From Xestospongia bergquistia (lineage: Eukaryota; Porifera; Demospongiae; Haplosclerida; Petrosiidae), in the NCBI GenBank assembly GCA_963965975.1, contig OZ014414.1:6609501-6673500 (forward strand): a DNA stretch of 64,000 bases, in the 5' to 3' direction. This document shows positions 24,000 through 35,666 of this stretch, one piece after another. The position numbers and the translations under genes were made by a program. Numbering within the stretch: the first letter of the stretch is position 1; each line of letters begins with the position of its first letter. The notes beneath the pieces were generated by a model. The model had not been told where the DNA came from, made no database searches, and saw only the letters and a list, made by a program, of their open reading frames with translations.

Positions 24000-26819
24000 T
24001 TGTGGAATGACATCGATGGTGAATCTTTCTCATCTCTTGTTAAGTCCTGCTATGATGAGATTGTTCACTGGAGAAGGAATGTTTTCAAAGTTCCTTGTGG
24101 AAAGATTGGCGCTTCCTTTGTACGTGAACAAGCCAAGTTATTTCAAGCATACTCAGACTCCTCTGCTCTTGAATCTGTTGCTTTATACGCTGCTATGATA
24201 ATGCCTTCTCTCCTGCTACAAAGGCCTCCTGGTAAACTATGTGCTAAAGAACTTTCCAGGCTCCTTGATCGCCGTCTAACCATTTGGTTGAGTGGAGATC
24301 TGGCTTCTTTACTTCAGGAAGGTCGTGCCATTCAGGCTCGTCTCACTATTACTCATCCTACAAAAAATTCAGATAACCTCTCCCGAAAATTCTCCAATCT
24401 AATGTTCGTAGGAAATGTGAATGCCACAATTAGATTATTATCTGATAATGAAAGTACTGGTATTCACTCTTTGGATACCATGATCGATGATCAGTCAGTG
24501 AAAGAGATACTATTAGAAAAGCATCCTCCTGCTCAACCTCCTCATCCATCTACCATTGTGTCCTCACATACCCCTGATGTCTTTCACTCTGTTCTATTTG
24601 ATTCCATCTCCCCAGAGTTAATTAGATCTCTTGCACTGAAAATTAATGGTTCTTCTGGTCCGTCAGGACTTGACGCTGCTGCTTGGAAAAAATTATGTAC
24701 CTCATTCCAATCCTCTTCAGCTGACTTATGCTCTGCTCTCGCTTCATTGACAAAACGAATATGTATCTCCTATATAGACCCAGCTGGTCTTCACCCACTC
24801 CTTGCCAGTAGATTGATTGCTATAGACAAGTGTCCTGGAGTACGCCCCATAGGAGTTGGTGAGGTTGTTTGTCGCATTATTGGTAAGGCAGTACTTCAGG
24901 CTGTTAGGCATGATGTACTAGAAGTGGCAGGATGTGAACAGCTTTGTGCTGGCCAACCTGGAGGCTGTGAGGCTGCGGTTCATGCTATTCGACACCTATT
25001 TGAGTCAGCAGACTGTGAGGCTGTTTTACTCGCTGACGCGAGGAATGCATTTAACTCGCTCAACAGACGTGCAGCTCTACTAAATATACACAATCTCTGT
25101 CCATCTTTGGCAATAATTCTAACTAATTGCTATCGATCTGATGTTCCCTTATTCATTGATGATGATACTATATTCTCATCAGAAGGAACAACACAAGGAG
25201 ACCCTTTAGCGATGGCTATGTATGCAATAGGGATACCCCATCTCATCCATCATCTTAATCAACCTTCAGTCCACCAAGTCTGGTATGCAGATGATGCTGC
25301 AGCCTTGGGAAAGCTGTCTACAATACGATCCTGGTGGGAGGAGCTTCAGTGTCATGGTCCTTTATTTGGATATTATGCAAATCACACTAAGTCCTGGCTC
25401 ATAGTGAAACCTGAGTTTGAGGAAACTGCCCATTCTGTGTTTGCTGACATAGATATCAATATTACATCTGAGGGTCATCGATACCTTGGGAGCCCAATAG
25501 GATCAGAACATTTTATAACTAACTTTATTAAAGATAAGATCTCTGAGTGGGTGTCTCAGCTAGAGAAACTCACTACTGTAGCTCAAACTCAACCACATTC
25601 TTCATATTCTGCCTTAACTCACGGGTTTTTCAATAAAATTGTATATCTTTGTCGTACTACACCTGGTGTGTGTGAACACATTCACCCTGTGGAAGATTGT
25701 CTGAGAAGGAGATTGATTCCCATTTTGACGGGTAGGAATGCTGTCAATGATTCTATACGCTCCCTTTTTTCTCTTCCTGCACGCTTAGGAGGCCTTGGAT
25801 TAACTAACCCAATTAGAGAAGCTGATACTCAATACCATGACTCAATTTCCATCTTTTCTCCCATTGTGGAAACAATTGTCATGAGAAATCAGACTCCAAT
25901 TTTTACACTTCTATATGAGTCACAGATACGAAAAAACAAAGTGAAATCAAGCCACCGAGCTCACTTTAATACACTTTTTTCTAATTTGTATAAGTCTTTT
26001 TCTGATCCCTCTCTGAAACGGTGTCTTGTGGTTGCTAGTGAGAAAGGTGCTTCTTCATGGCTTACAGCTCTGCCTATAGTTGAACACGGTTTTGCCTTAC
26101 ATAAGGTAGCTTTTATAGATGCCATCTCTCTTAGATATGGTTGGACTCCTCCTCATCTTCCCTCTCATTGCATATGTGGCTCCTCTTTTAGTATTGACCG
26201 TGCCATGAACTGTAAGTGTGGCGGGTTCCCTTCCATTCGTCACAATGAGCTGAGAAATATAACTGCTGAACTATTGACTGAAACTAGCTCAAATGTTCTA
26301 ATTGAACCTCCTCTTCAGCCACTCACTGGGGAACAATTATCACACCAATCTAGCAATACAGAAGATAACGCTCGAGTGGATATAGCTGCTTCTAATGTCT
26401 GGTCTCCATCTGATAGAGCTTTTTTTGATGTTAGGGTTTATAATCCATTCTCCACCACCTACATTAGATCAACCCTTAAAGCATCCCACAAGAGAAATGA
26501 ACAAGAGAAGAGAAGACAGTATGACTCTAGAATTCGCATAGTTGAGCATGGTACTTTCACACCTCTGGTATTCACAACTGCTGGTGGGATGGGACCTGCA
26601 GCTACTACCTTTTACAAACGTTTAGCTTCTAACTTGTCTGACCACCATAAAAAACCCTATTCACTTATCCTGAACTGGATCCGCTGTCGATTGTCTTTCT
26701 CCCTTCTTAGATCTGCTATCCTATGTTTATGTGGAGCTCGCTCTTCATATCATAGACCTATTTTCTCTAACATTAATTCACTGGACCAGGCCCTCTCTGA
26801 AGGAAGAGTGGCTCATTAA
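24000..26819 (+). CDS. Reverse transcriptase with C-terminal endonuclease-like domain
   Basis: An open frame of 939 codons after the TAA at 23988. RT landmarks by residue: GPSGLDAAAW ~220, RPIGVGEVVCRIIGK ~282, LLADARNAFNSLNR ~342 (motif A Asp), EGTTQGDPLAMAMYA ~393 and VWYADDAAAL ~427 (catalytic YADD). A CxC..CxCGG..RHN zinc knuckle lies at ~723-745. It is followed by RVDIAA ~792 and FFDVRVYNP ~807, which resemble the PD-(D/E)XK core of R2-type endonucleases, and then a basic region EQEKRRQYDSR and GTFTPLVFTTAGGMG. The first codon of the frame is TTG, so no natural start is evident; it probably continues the upstream Cys-rich segment. Apart from the two upstream stops it is undamaged, so the insertion is young. 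Confidence 0.8.
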   Translation: MWNDIDGESFSSLVKSCYDEIVHWRRNVFKVPCGKIGASFVREQAKLFQAYSDSSALESVALYAAMIMPSLLLQRPPGKLCAKELSRLLDRRLTIWLSGDLASLLQEGRAIQARLTITHPTKNSDNLSRKFSNLMFVGNVNATIRLLSDNESTGIHSLDTMIDDQSVKEILLEKHPPAQPPHPSTIVSSHTPDVFHSVLFDSISPELIRSLALKINGSSGPSGLDAAAWKKLCTSFQSSSADLCSALASLTKRICISYIDPAGLHPLLASRLIAIDKCPGVRPIGVGEVVCRIIGKAVLQAVRHDVLEVAGCEQLCAGQPGGCEAAVHAIRHLFESADCEAVLLADARNAFNSLNRRAALLNIHNLCPSLAIILTNCYRSDVPLFIDDDTIFSSEGTTQGDPLAMAMYAIGIPHLIHHLNQPSVHQVWYADDAAALGKLSTIRSWWEELQCHGPLFGYYANHTKSWLIVKPEFEETAHSVFADIDINITSEGHRYLGSPIGSEHFITNFIKDKISEWVSQLEKLTTVAQTQPHSSYSALTHGFFNKIVYLCRTTPGVCEHIHPVEDCLRRRLIPILTGRNAVNDSIRSLFSLPARLGGLGLTNPIREADTQYHDSISIFSPIVETIVMRNQTPIFTLLYESQIRKNKVKSSHRAHFNTLFSNLYKSFSDPSLKRCLVVASEKGASSWLTALPIVEHGFALHKVAFIDAISLRYGWTPPHLPSHCICGSSFSIDRAMNCKCGGFPSIRHNELRNITAELLTETSSNVLIEPPLQPLTGEQLSHQSSNTEDNARVDIAASNVWSPSDRAFFDVRVYNPFSTTYIRSTLKASHKRNEQEKRRQYDSRIRIVEHGTFTPLVFTTAGGMGPAATTFYKRLASNLSDHHKKPYSLILNWIRCRLSFSLLRSAILCLCGARSSYHRPIFSNINSLDQALSEGRVAH

Positions 26820-27123
26820 CATGGTTCTCTTTTTTTTACTTTCCCTTTTTTTGTTTTTGGTGTATTATTGGGGTGAGTGTACTGTGTACTCTCTCACATT
26901 ATTGTATCAATATTACTGTGACCATTGTGATAATATTATCAATACTAGTGTATTATTATAAAAAACTATATTGTGTCATATCCTTTATCTGTAAATTATG
27001 TATGTACACTTCACTTACTGCTATTCTAAACATTTATTACTCCAAACACAGGGTCCAGTGTTTGGGTACCAGCTTTGCCTGGGCCACCCTCAGATCCACC
27101 TCTGCTCTAAAATTAAGAGGTTA
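26820..27123 (+). other. 3' untranslated region of the retrotransposon (probable)
   Basis: AT-rich sequence after the stop, with no ORF of note. It contains a GC-richer patch (gggtccagtgtttgggtacc to cctcagatccacc) and ends at the short palindromic gaggttattaacctc. Confidence 0.35.
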
Positions 27124-27712
27124 TTAACCTCGCTGTGGGTGGGCGCATAGCGAGGGTTACTGTAGTCTGTGTGTGTGTCTGTTACCCGGGCAAATGGCTT
27201 TGAACTGCTTAACTCGGCAAACACGGCACTGGTAGCCAGCAAACTATAGTGGATGGTAGCAAAACGTCTGTACTTCTTATAAATACTGCCAAAAGGAGCG
27301 TCAAACGAACAAAAAGCTTTAAAAGTCTGAAAAACCTTTGAAAAAAAGCACAGCTTTCAGTGAAGACTCGAAAATTTAATAAAAACATCCTGCATACAGC
27401 TTATGACATTTTTTAACTTTTCAAAGTGAGAAGTTTTGCAAAAATACTTTGGAAAGTTATGATAGTTTTACTAACTTTTGGCAATTATCTTTGTCGATAC
27501 ATTGAGCGCGAACAAAAATACTAGCACCATAGCTGTCGTTGGAGAATCACTAACTTTTACTAAGAAGTTGGAAAGTATTGGACCTTTTGTCAACTAGAGT
27601 GTAAAACACTAAAAGGCAATGAAAAGAAATGCTGAGTCATCAATAATCGTCTTGCGCATCACGTGAGTACGTCACTTGAGGAGGTCTCTGGATAAGACTG
27701 CAGCGAGGTTAA
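27124..27712. mobile_element. Short TTAA-bounded non-autonomous element (putative)
   Basis: It starts ttaacctcgctg and ends cagcgaggttaa, a 12-bp inverted match including TTAA at each end; it is 589 bp long and has no ORF. Its base composition is higher in GC than the flanks (gtgggtgggcgcatagcgaggg). TTAA ends occur in piggyBac and Kolobok relatives. The inverted match is short, so chance is not excluded. Confidence 0.4.
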
Positions 27713-28354
27713 GCACTTTAGTGCATTTCATTTGTCTATGTAAGATGTCATGCAAAATGAAAAAGTATATACAGTTAACAAGATATAGTAGTAGACTCTG
27801 CCACAAAGTTTCTGCATTATTAACTAAAGATGGTAATATTGTGATAATAGTTATTATAATCCTTCTCATAATCCAATTGCAACAATGTCACATCTTGGCT
27901 ACAAAAGTGGCACATTTTACAACAATTGGACTTTAAATCCATATTTTTTGTATCATCATGTCATATTTTAGCACTGATTTCTCAACGATAGTACAAACAA
28001 AACATAGCTACATAAAATTTGTTTAATAAGACAGTAATTGTAATAATCATAGTCACTACATAGACAGTATGGTCAAGTTAGATTATTACAATCATCTATT
28101 CTAGTATTAACACTACACTACTCATATATGAATTCCAACCAGTAACATGAATTCATGTTTAGTACATAAATAATTTTTGCCAGTGGATTTGAAACAAATA
28201 TTTTATTCCTTTATGATGACATGCCTTCACTGGTTGTATACTCCATGGTTTATACATGTATTCTAGTACATACTATTATCATGTAAACGGTTTATCTTAA
28301 CACTTGATAACTAGATTTTATCAGAATAAATTATTCTTTTCATGGTTTAGTAGG
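27713..28354. other. AT-rich intergenic sequence
   Basis: I see no coding, RNA gene or repeat structure here. Confidence 0.5.
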
Positions 28355-28553
28355 CAGAACTGTTATTTTGGGAATAGACGAAATGAGAGTAGGTGGTTCT
28401 TTGCGAATAGACGAAATGGGAGTAGGTAAACAGAATAGTTCTTTTGGGAATAGACAAAATGAGGGTTGAACAGAACTGTTCTTTTGGGAATAGACGAAAT
28501 GAGGGTGGAACAGAAAAGTTCTTTGGGAATACACAAAATATTAGTAGGTGAGC
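28355..28553. repeat. Minisatellite, about five units of 34-45 bp
   Basis: The motif gggaatagacgaaatgag recurs with substitutions, alternating with gtaggt or aacagaa..gttctttt. The short minus-strand ORFs across it, rich in Phe-Pro-Lys, are by-products of the repeat. Confidence 0.8.
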
Positions 28554-30638
28554 AAGTACCAAACCATTATTTTGTATTGAGTAGATACAAAATATTATTA
28601 GTTTTTATTATAAACAGTGAAATAGAAACTACTATACATAACATTATGGACAATGTAATACAACATATATAAATACAGTTTGACCTAGAATAATCTTAGG
28701 ACTGTGTAGCACATTGTATATGGCATGCGAAATTTGGTGAACATTAGAGTTGATAAATACTAAATTGCATTGATTAGGTATATTAATATATTTTTTCACA
28801 TAAAACATAGTATAAATGTTTAGTCTTCATTTACTTAGGACAATCTATGCACATTACATATTGTAATCTTGCAATGTTTATTTTACTTATATTAAAATAT
28901 TGGCTGCAGAGAATGACCCTAATTGATTTTGATACTATTGGATTCCTCTCATTCTTGTGGCAACATTTACAAAATGATCGGATTTAAAAAAAAAAATTTT
29001 AGAAACTTCAGTATAAAGCATGTATATAAAATAAAAGCCTAGTTTTGCCATATGAAGCTTATTGGGCATGTCAAACTTTCCATTTAACTATAATTCAAGG
29101 TTACACATACATAGTAAAAACATCTTATTGAGAGTGAAGCATAAGTACACAAGTTGTTTCAATGGTTTATAAAACAATAGTTACAGAAATAGTTCATCTC
29201 ATGTCCACTAGTTAGTGGGGGTCTGGATACAAGACTAAGAAATCCATATAATTATATAAAACAATACTTAAGTTTCAGACAGTTATTAATAATTATAAAT
29301 AGTAAACAATACCATGCAGTAATATTATTAAATATTAGGAACTGTTGTATTCTTCTAAGCTATCTAACAAAGCAGAACGAATGTTCTTTCCTGTTACTTA
29401 TGACTAAGTAATATTTAGCAATGTACTTACCATAGTTTATGATATCAGTTCATATGAGAAAACACAAAGACAGCAAACGTTATGGTCGTCCCATAAAAGT
29501 ACAACAAAAGAAGAAGACTAAAATGTCATGTTTCACCAAACAAACAAACAATTATGAATAATTAATTTTTTTGGATGGGCGTTACAGTAGATAACTGTTT
29601 ACAATAGGATATTAAGATAACATATTTGGACGAGAGCGAGTTAAATAGGTAGATAGAGGGACTTTAGAGAAACCTATAATAATAACTCCATTCATTTATC
29701 CATCCAGTAATCACATTAGTGTACCTATCTCTAATATATGTTAGTTGTCTTCTTGTAATAGTGAGCAAAGTTGAAACAGGAGAATTAAAACATGGAAAGA
29801 ACTGCCTCCTTAGTTCAGTGCAATCTTTGTTTCTCTGATACAGTAATTTTGCTTAAAATGTGAATGATTAATGTCCCTGTCTTCTTAGTGAGCTCCTCTG
29901 GAGGTAGAGTTGTACCAAAAATAGAACACACAGGTAAGTCCTCCACATTAACAATGACAATAATTTTCAAAAATATTTCACATCTTCTTTTATTTATCCA
30001 AACTTTAAGTACTTCTGTGGTATGGTCATATGCCATATTGTATCCAGGAGACTGTACATTACATTATCATAATGTACTTTAATTTACATTATAGATAGAT
30101 AGATGGTGAAAGGAGGAATGCTTGTAGTAGTTACTACTGCAAGCATGCTTACATTCACCAAGTAGTCCTTCTTTTATCTATATACAGTCATCAAATATAA
30201 AGTTTTCTGTTGAAACGCAATTGAACGCGCTTTGGAAGAGTTAGGCCACAAAATCGCACAAGAGCCTGTGCGCAACGAATAATTGCGCATGACTCATTGT
30301 CCACACTTATAGACAAAGTTGTCGGTGTAATATGTGGAAGCCTTAAACGAGATACCACCAAAACTTGTAGCCTGATTATTTTTTAATTGATGATTTTTTT
30401 ATTGTCAGGTCGTTGATTTTTAAAATTGTTGCTTTGATATTTCTACATATACAACTGATATGTTCCATATTCTGTGTTTAAATTCTTTCGTTGCCACAGG
30501 ATATTTGTGGTTAATGTGGAGAGTATATAAGAAGAAATAATCATGAATAAATAATTATAAAAAGCATAGTGACTCAAAATAAATTGTATCAATAATATAT
30601 TGCTGAAAGAACTCTCATCTATATCTTTCATACAGTTA
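28554..30638. other. AT-rich intergenic sequence
   Basis: No supported gene. A weak hairpin near 30120-30155 (gcttgtagtagt with actactgcaagc) is the only structure noticed. Confidence 0.5.
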
Positions 30639-31091
30639 CTATACTGGAAAGCTCTTTCTTTGAAGAAAAATGTCCATTAGTTTTAGAGCTAATTGAGAAG
30701 CATCAATTGAAGCATTTTCCTTTAACTTACTAGCTAGTTGGCTAAAGACATCGATAACTATTATTTTTTAAATTTTCCAACATACACTTAATTGTGATTA
30801 CATAACATTATTAAAAGTATAGTAGGAAACATAACATTTTCTTCAGAACTTTTCTTGATAAGGATCAATGGTGTAAACAGTGATATTAAACTTTTCAAAT
30901 CATCAGAACATTCTGAAAATATTTTTCCTAATTGTTCATCTATAATTATAAGTTTATAATATGCATGTGTGAAAGTATATATCCTTTGTATATATCTTTC
31001 TTTGTTAGCTAGATACTTTACTCTCTCGGTCAATGAGGACCTTAAGACATTAGTGAACTGATCATTGCGATTAATATACAGTGAGATACTA
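30639..31091 (-). CDS. Possible two-exon 3' end of an unrecognised gene
   Basis: A terminal exon at 30639-30757 reads IDVFSQLASKLKENASID and then LALKLMDIFLQRKSFPV to a stop, after an acceptor ataatag. An upstream open stretch to about 31091 (acceptor aatag) contains ERVKYLANKERYIQRIYTF and SECSDDLKSLISLF. Joining at a donor gtaatc near 30802 gives compatible phase (1 then 2). The composition looks coding and helical, but no family is recognised and the splice model is mine. Confidence 0.3.
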
Positions 31092-31143
31092 TTAAAAATG
31101 AACAAAGAAATGTGAACTTGTTATTGAGTTGTCAAATTAACTT

Positions 31144-31297
31144 ATGGACGATGCAATGACAATGAAGAGACTTCAGTTTCAAGTGGCTGATACTCAAAGA
31201 AAAAAATCAAGCAAAAAGTTTTAAAAACTCACTTGTGGAAGAAAAAATGATTGAGGAAATGGTGCAAGAGAAATCACAGAAGAAAAGAATAACATAA
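31144..31297 (+). pseudogene. Weak coding remnant, coiled-coil-like
   Basis: The ATG at 31144 reads MDDAMTMKRLQFQVADTQRK. After a one-base slip in an A-rich run the text continues LVEEKMIEEMVQEKSQKKR to a stop. It is Lys/Glu-rich, no family is recognised, and chance is a real possibility. Confidence 0.2.
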
Positions 31298-34200
31298 AAT
31301 ATTAAATTAAACTTACTTGAGGAGGTTAGTATAAATGAGTAAATTCACTTCTATAGTACTAGAAATCATGATAAAATATTACACAGATTGAAACTACCGT
31401 ACTATAAAAATAAATATACCTGAGGACCATAATGACCAAATTAAATGGCAACAGATTGTAATGATAAGATTTACAGTAATGAAGGTATATTGAGAGTTGG
31501 TGAATAGAACTCAGAGATACATATTGTATGATTGTCTTAAAACTTGAAAGAATATCTTGGAATTTGTTAATGTTGAGTGATTAAACTAGCTTTTTCTTTT
31601 ACTCTTTAATAAGAAGTATCTACCTTGGGCTCTACAAAGTAAAATAAGCAGAGAACAGAAAATAATTTAACTTTGAATTTATTATGCTACCACATTTCTT
31701 ATCATTAGCATTAACTAGCATAATGCTGCTAGCATAATATAAAAGAGAAGAGTCAAAACATCACTTCCACAAGAAATAAATAACCCATACTCAATAACCA
31801 ACTTGTACAAAGCTGTGTGGTTGATCTATATAAAGTGTCAAATTTCTTACTCCACCCAATGGCTTTTAACACTCAACACACAAACAAAATTATTACTTAA
31901 AACTAACTTTACCTTCTGAGGTTAGGTGAGAATCAAAGTACAAACTTTTTGTGTTTTTAAAGACTTAGCCTTCTATGTAGAATACACACCTACATTAGAT
32001 CATGTACTTAATACTATGTGCATTACCTTTGCCCTAGGAAGCGAAAATCATGTCTGAGCTAGTATCAGAGTCAATAAAACATAATAACACTGAAATAAAT
32101 GAATTGAAGAACTTACCGAAAGTAACAATGAGGTCATTCATACATTTTTGGGATATTTTCCTTTGTGGGGTATCACCTGCTAAGGAAATGATTGGCATAG
32201 ATTATTACCAGTAATGCTGCATGTATTGATGATCATGGCCTATATTTTTATAATAACTGTTACATATTTGCTAAAAAATTTGTAAGAAAAATTTGCAAAT
32301 AATTTGTCAGCAACTACAATTGAAACTATTTAATGTACTTTTATAAAGTTAACATCATGTATACTTTATTGTTGAGAATAATGTTCTGTTTGTGAAAGTG
32401 AGGGACTGCCATCCAATAGAGACTCTTCTACAAGTTTTACATGTCTAAATAAGTGCCTACAATAAGCAATCATGATTTAAAATTTTAAAATGGAATAAGT
32501 AGAGATTAGAGTCACTTCTACAAGTGAGCAACTTCATAAAGTTTACAATGATAAAGTGCACAAAAACTACTTCCTCCTCCAACTCTACCATGTCAATTTA
32601 ATCAGGTTATATAATGCACCTGTTGTGGCCATATCAAAGACATCTTTGGCTTTCCATTATATAAGAATATAGAATGCCATAAGATATAGTAAAAAAACAT
32701 TGTAATCCAAAGAATTACAACCTTACAGACAAGCTATGCTTTTTAAATTGCAAACAACATTGAAAAAGGCAGCATAACTGTATTAATATAACTAACATTT
32801 CTTCTTTGTTGTGTGTTTCAATCTTATTACAAACATATTCATCAAGTTCTTGAACTAAAAACGAATACCACAAAATAAGAAGGAGAGAGAGACTCAAACA
32901 ATAGCAACATACTAAGGTGAGCACAGTCTATTATAGTTTTAAATAATAATAGAAGCGTAGCCTGTAGCAGTAACTAGCTACAGCCTGCTTCTACTACAAC
33001 GTAACAGGATTGATAAAGTACCTTTCAATTGCTTGCTTATTTCATAATCTTATCGCCTTTCTGACATCTCTTTACTGTAAGGAAGCATTATTTTGTCGTG
33101 TAGCATACAGGAACTTGCACAAAAAGGATCAATTTGCACAACGCAATGAAACAACACGTGCTCTGTTATATCACATGACTAGCCTTTGCAAATGAGCTTT
33201 GCTATGACCAAAAGAAAGAGGAAATTAGAGAAATATTATTTAAAAAATTCATTAGAATAATTCTTATCTGTGTAGTATACCAGTATGTCACAGTTGAGTC
33301 CACTGTAGAAAAATATATACACTCAACTATGCTGAAAATTGACTTGTCATCAAGAATTTCAAATAACAATGCTTACTTACCTGTAAACTGTTTGATACTT
33401 TCTTTTATGAACACCTGACAAAAATAATTTTCATTGATTTTTTTATAACCAACCAAGTGTATAACATACATGAATATTTCTGTTGTACTAGGAACGTGTA
33501 TCTTTTCTGAATGGGAGAGGAATGATACCAGATTGCACAGTCTCTAAAAATTTCATACACTATAAGCCATGTAATCGCTCCAATTGAAATACTTACCCTT
33601 GACATGCAGTAATAATATCACTCCCTAAACCGGTTATCATAATGATGAGAGTATAACAGAAGATCTTTGGAAATATAAGTATGAAAAAGTTAATTCTTAA
33701 AAATAAATTGTTTTACCTGAGGGTTAAAGAACAGTTATTTTTGATTAATTATAAAGATAATATAACTAAAGGGCAAAAAAAACATTTTGAAAGACTTTGA
33801 AAAGAAAATATGACTACAATTCCTTATGTAGGGAGTTTTGTATAGCATTTTAAATCCATGTCTATCAATTTTTGGGTACTGGCATTCGTATATCTTATTC
33901 ATTTTTAAAAATGCTTTTTTCATTACATTTATCCAACATATTTAGGATAAAGTTAACATATAAACAAAACTGTTCCAGGCATCATAATCTATTTCTATAT
34001 CCATTCTTGCCTGCAGTATATTATATAAAGAACTTAAATGTTTGTAAAAGTTTGGGATAATCTCAAGGTATGAAGACTGTATTTCTATCAGGCACCCCTT
34101 GTAAGCTTAACAGCATTTTTAGGGAATGTAAATTTACTCTATTTTAGATTTTATTTTATTACTTCATTCTGTTTTCTCTGTTGCTCACATAAACATAGTA

Positions 34201-35384
34201 TTGAGAGTTCTATGTAGTAAGTTTTTACTAATTTTTACCTATTCTGTCACTCTGTGTGGTTTTGTATAATAATATGAAATTATAAGTCAGTCAAGAAATC
34301 AATTTAGTGTCATGATGAAATTATTAAATATTTACATTAATTTGACAAACATATAGTAATATAATTACTATTAACTTAAATGTATTTACAGCATAAGGTA
34401 CTGAAGCCATGCTAATGAGTAATATTGTCATTTAATAGTATTACAGATTAATATAACAATATCTGAAATAACATACAATGGCTAGCAATATTTCATACAT
34501 GCAATCTCTCCTTAGACCTTGAACATTCACTTGCACATGATGAAAGGCGTGACTATCAGATGCTTTGATTGCTACAAGTCAAGTGTTGGATAATCCTTTA
34601 GAATTGACTTGCAGACTGTAGTCAAAAACAGTTAATAGAATATGGACTAGGATTTTACAATTTCTTTGTCATAATTACTGTTTAGAGAGTGACAGCAACA
34701 ATGTGATAGAAGATTGAAGACAATTGTCAAATACATTATTTTATGGTTGGTAACATTTAAATAACATACATTGGCAAATGTACGATAAAAGTTATATCAA
34801 AAAGAAAAAAATACAAAAGAAAAGTTAGAGCTGATATTTATCATGATCATTGCGCAGACTTAAAAATACATTTTTTAAAAAAAATTAATGTGATGAAATG
34901 AGCGTGACAGTAGTTAATATGCTGTTACACGATGAAGTATATAATCCTAAACATTTGGACTGTTCTTATATCCTGTATATAAAACAAGTATCTGTTCCAG
35001 TTGTGCTCACTGATTAATACTAATGAAGACTACAATATCAAATGGAAAATATCTGCATAGATTGAGTGTGTCTGGAGACTTGGAGAAGTGTTTAGCATGA
35101 GTCTAACTTCTAAATTTTAAATATGCTAAGGTCTGACACAGAATAAATCATTTGATTGAAATAATTTATGCATGTAAGATACCATTCTTACAATTCCTAA
35201 ATTTCAACCAATATACTAATTTATTTTATATTTTTATAAAATAAATTAAATTGAATGATATGGGTAGTTTATCACTATTTGAAGATTTGTACAAGCACAA
35301 GTTAGTATTATTAACAGAAAAAAATAGGTCAAAGGAAATAAAAAAAAAATTGTCACCAAATACAATCTAAATAAATGATAAAAT
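31298..35384. other. AT-rich sequence, no supported gene
   Basis: Several isolated splice-donor-like sites on the minus strand (near 31314, 31415, 31905, 33715, most with a nearby ctgagg or cttgagg) hint at small exons. I could not assemble a convincing frame. Confidence 0.35.
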
Positions 35385-35617
35385 TGTTTAACTCTATATG
35401 TATGTAATCTGGTAGTTGTGTAATAAGTGTATCTGTACGTGTTGATTAGTGTATATGTAATTAAGTAGGGTGTTAATGAGTTTGAGTTTTTTAAAGGTCA
35501 CCTTTTTTGCTGTTCTATATCTGTGTTTTGTTCTTTTTGTTGTGATCCTTTGTACTTTCAATCAATTCATTAAAAGTATCATTCAAAACTTAGTGACAGA
35601 CTGCGCATCTGTCAACA
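35385..35617 (+). repeat. 5' LTR of the copia element
   Basis: 233 bp, TG...CA. The segment gtgtaataagtgtatctgta and the following gttgattagtgt..atgtaattaag recur at the 3' end with a few substitutions. Confidence 0.7.
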
Positions 35618-35666
35618 GGTTATGAGCCCAGACTTCATTGAGAACAGAAACCCTTGCTAGAAAGAA

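Larger units (their letters stand above)
23505..27123 (+). mobile_element. Non-LTR retrotransposon with restriction-like endonuclease
   Basis: A plus-strand element to the right of the ankyrin cap-like exon, in opposite orientation. It has an N-terminal Cys-rich finger, a reverse transcriptase and a C-terminal endonuclease-like domain, in the order expected of RLE-type non-LTR elements (R2, NeSL and HERO groups). The boundaries are approximate: the 5' edge is set near aagatgggactaagatgg and the 3' end by the following TTAA repeat. I see no LTRs and no clear target duplication. The region between the cap-like exon (23042) and here is AT-rich with no recognisable coding. Confidence 0.65.

Noticed and set aside
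23818..24198. Plus-strand frame bridging the two stops of the retrotransposon
   Set aside because: It has no family features, whereas the frame carrying the finger and RT reads through the same region with only two stops.
28340..28672. Short frames on both strands
   Set aside because: Produced by the minisatellite; repetitive Phe-Pro-Lys peptides without homology.
32930..33005. Imperfect hairpin agaagc..gctacagcctgcttct
   Set aside because: Short and imperfect; no sign of a tRNA, terminator or element ends.
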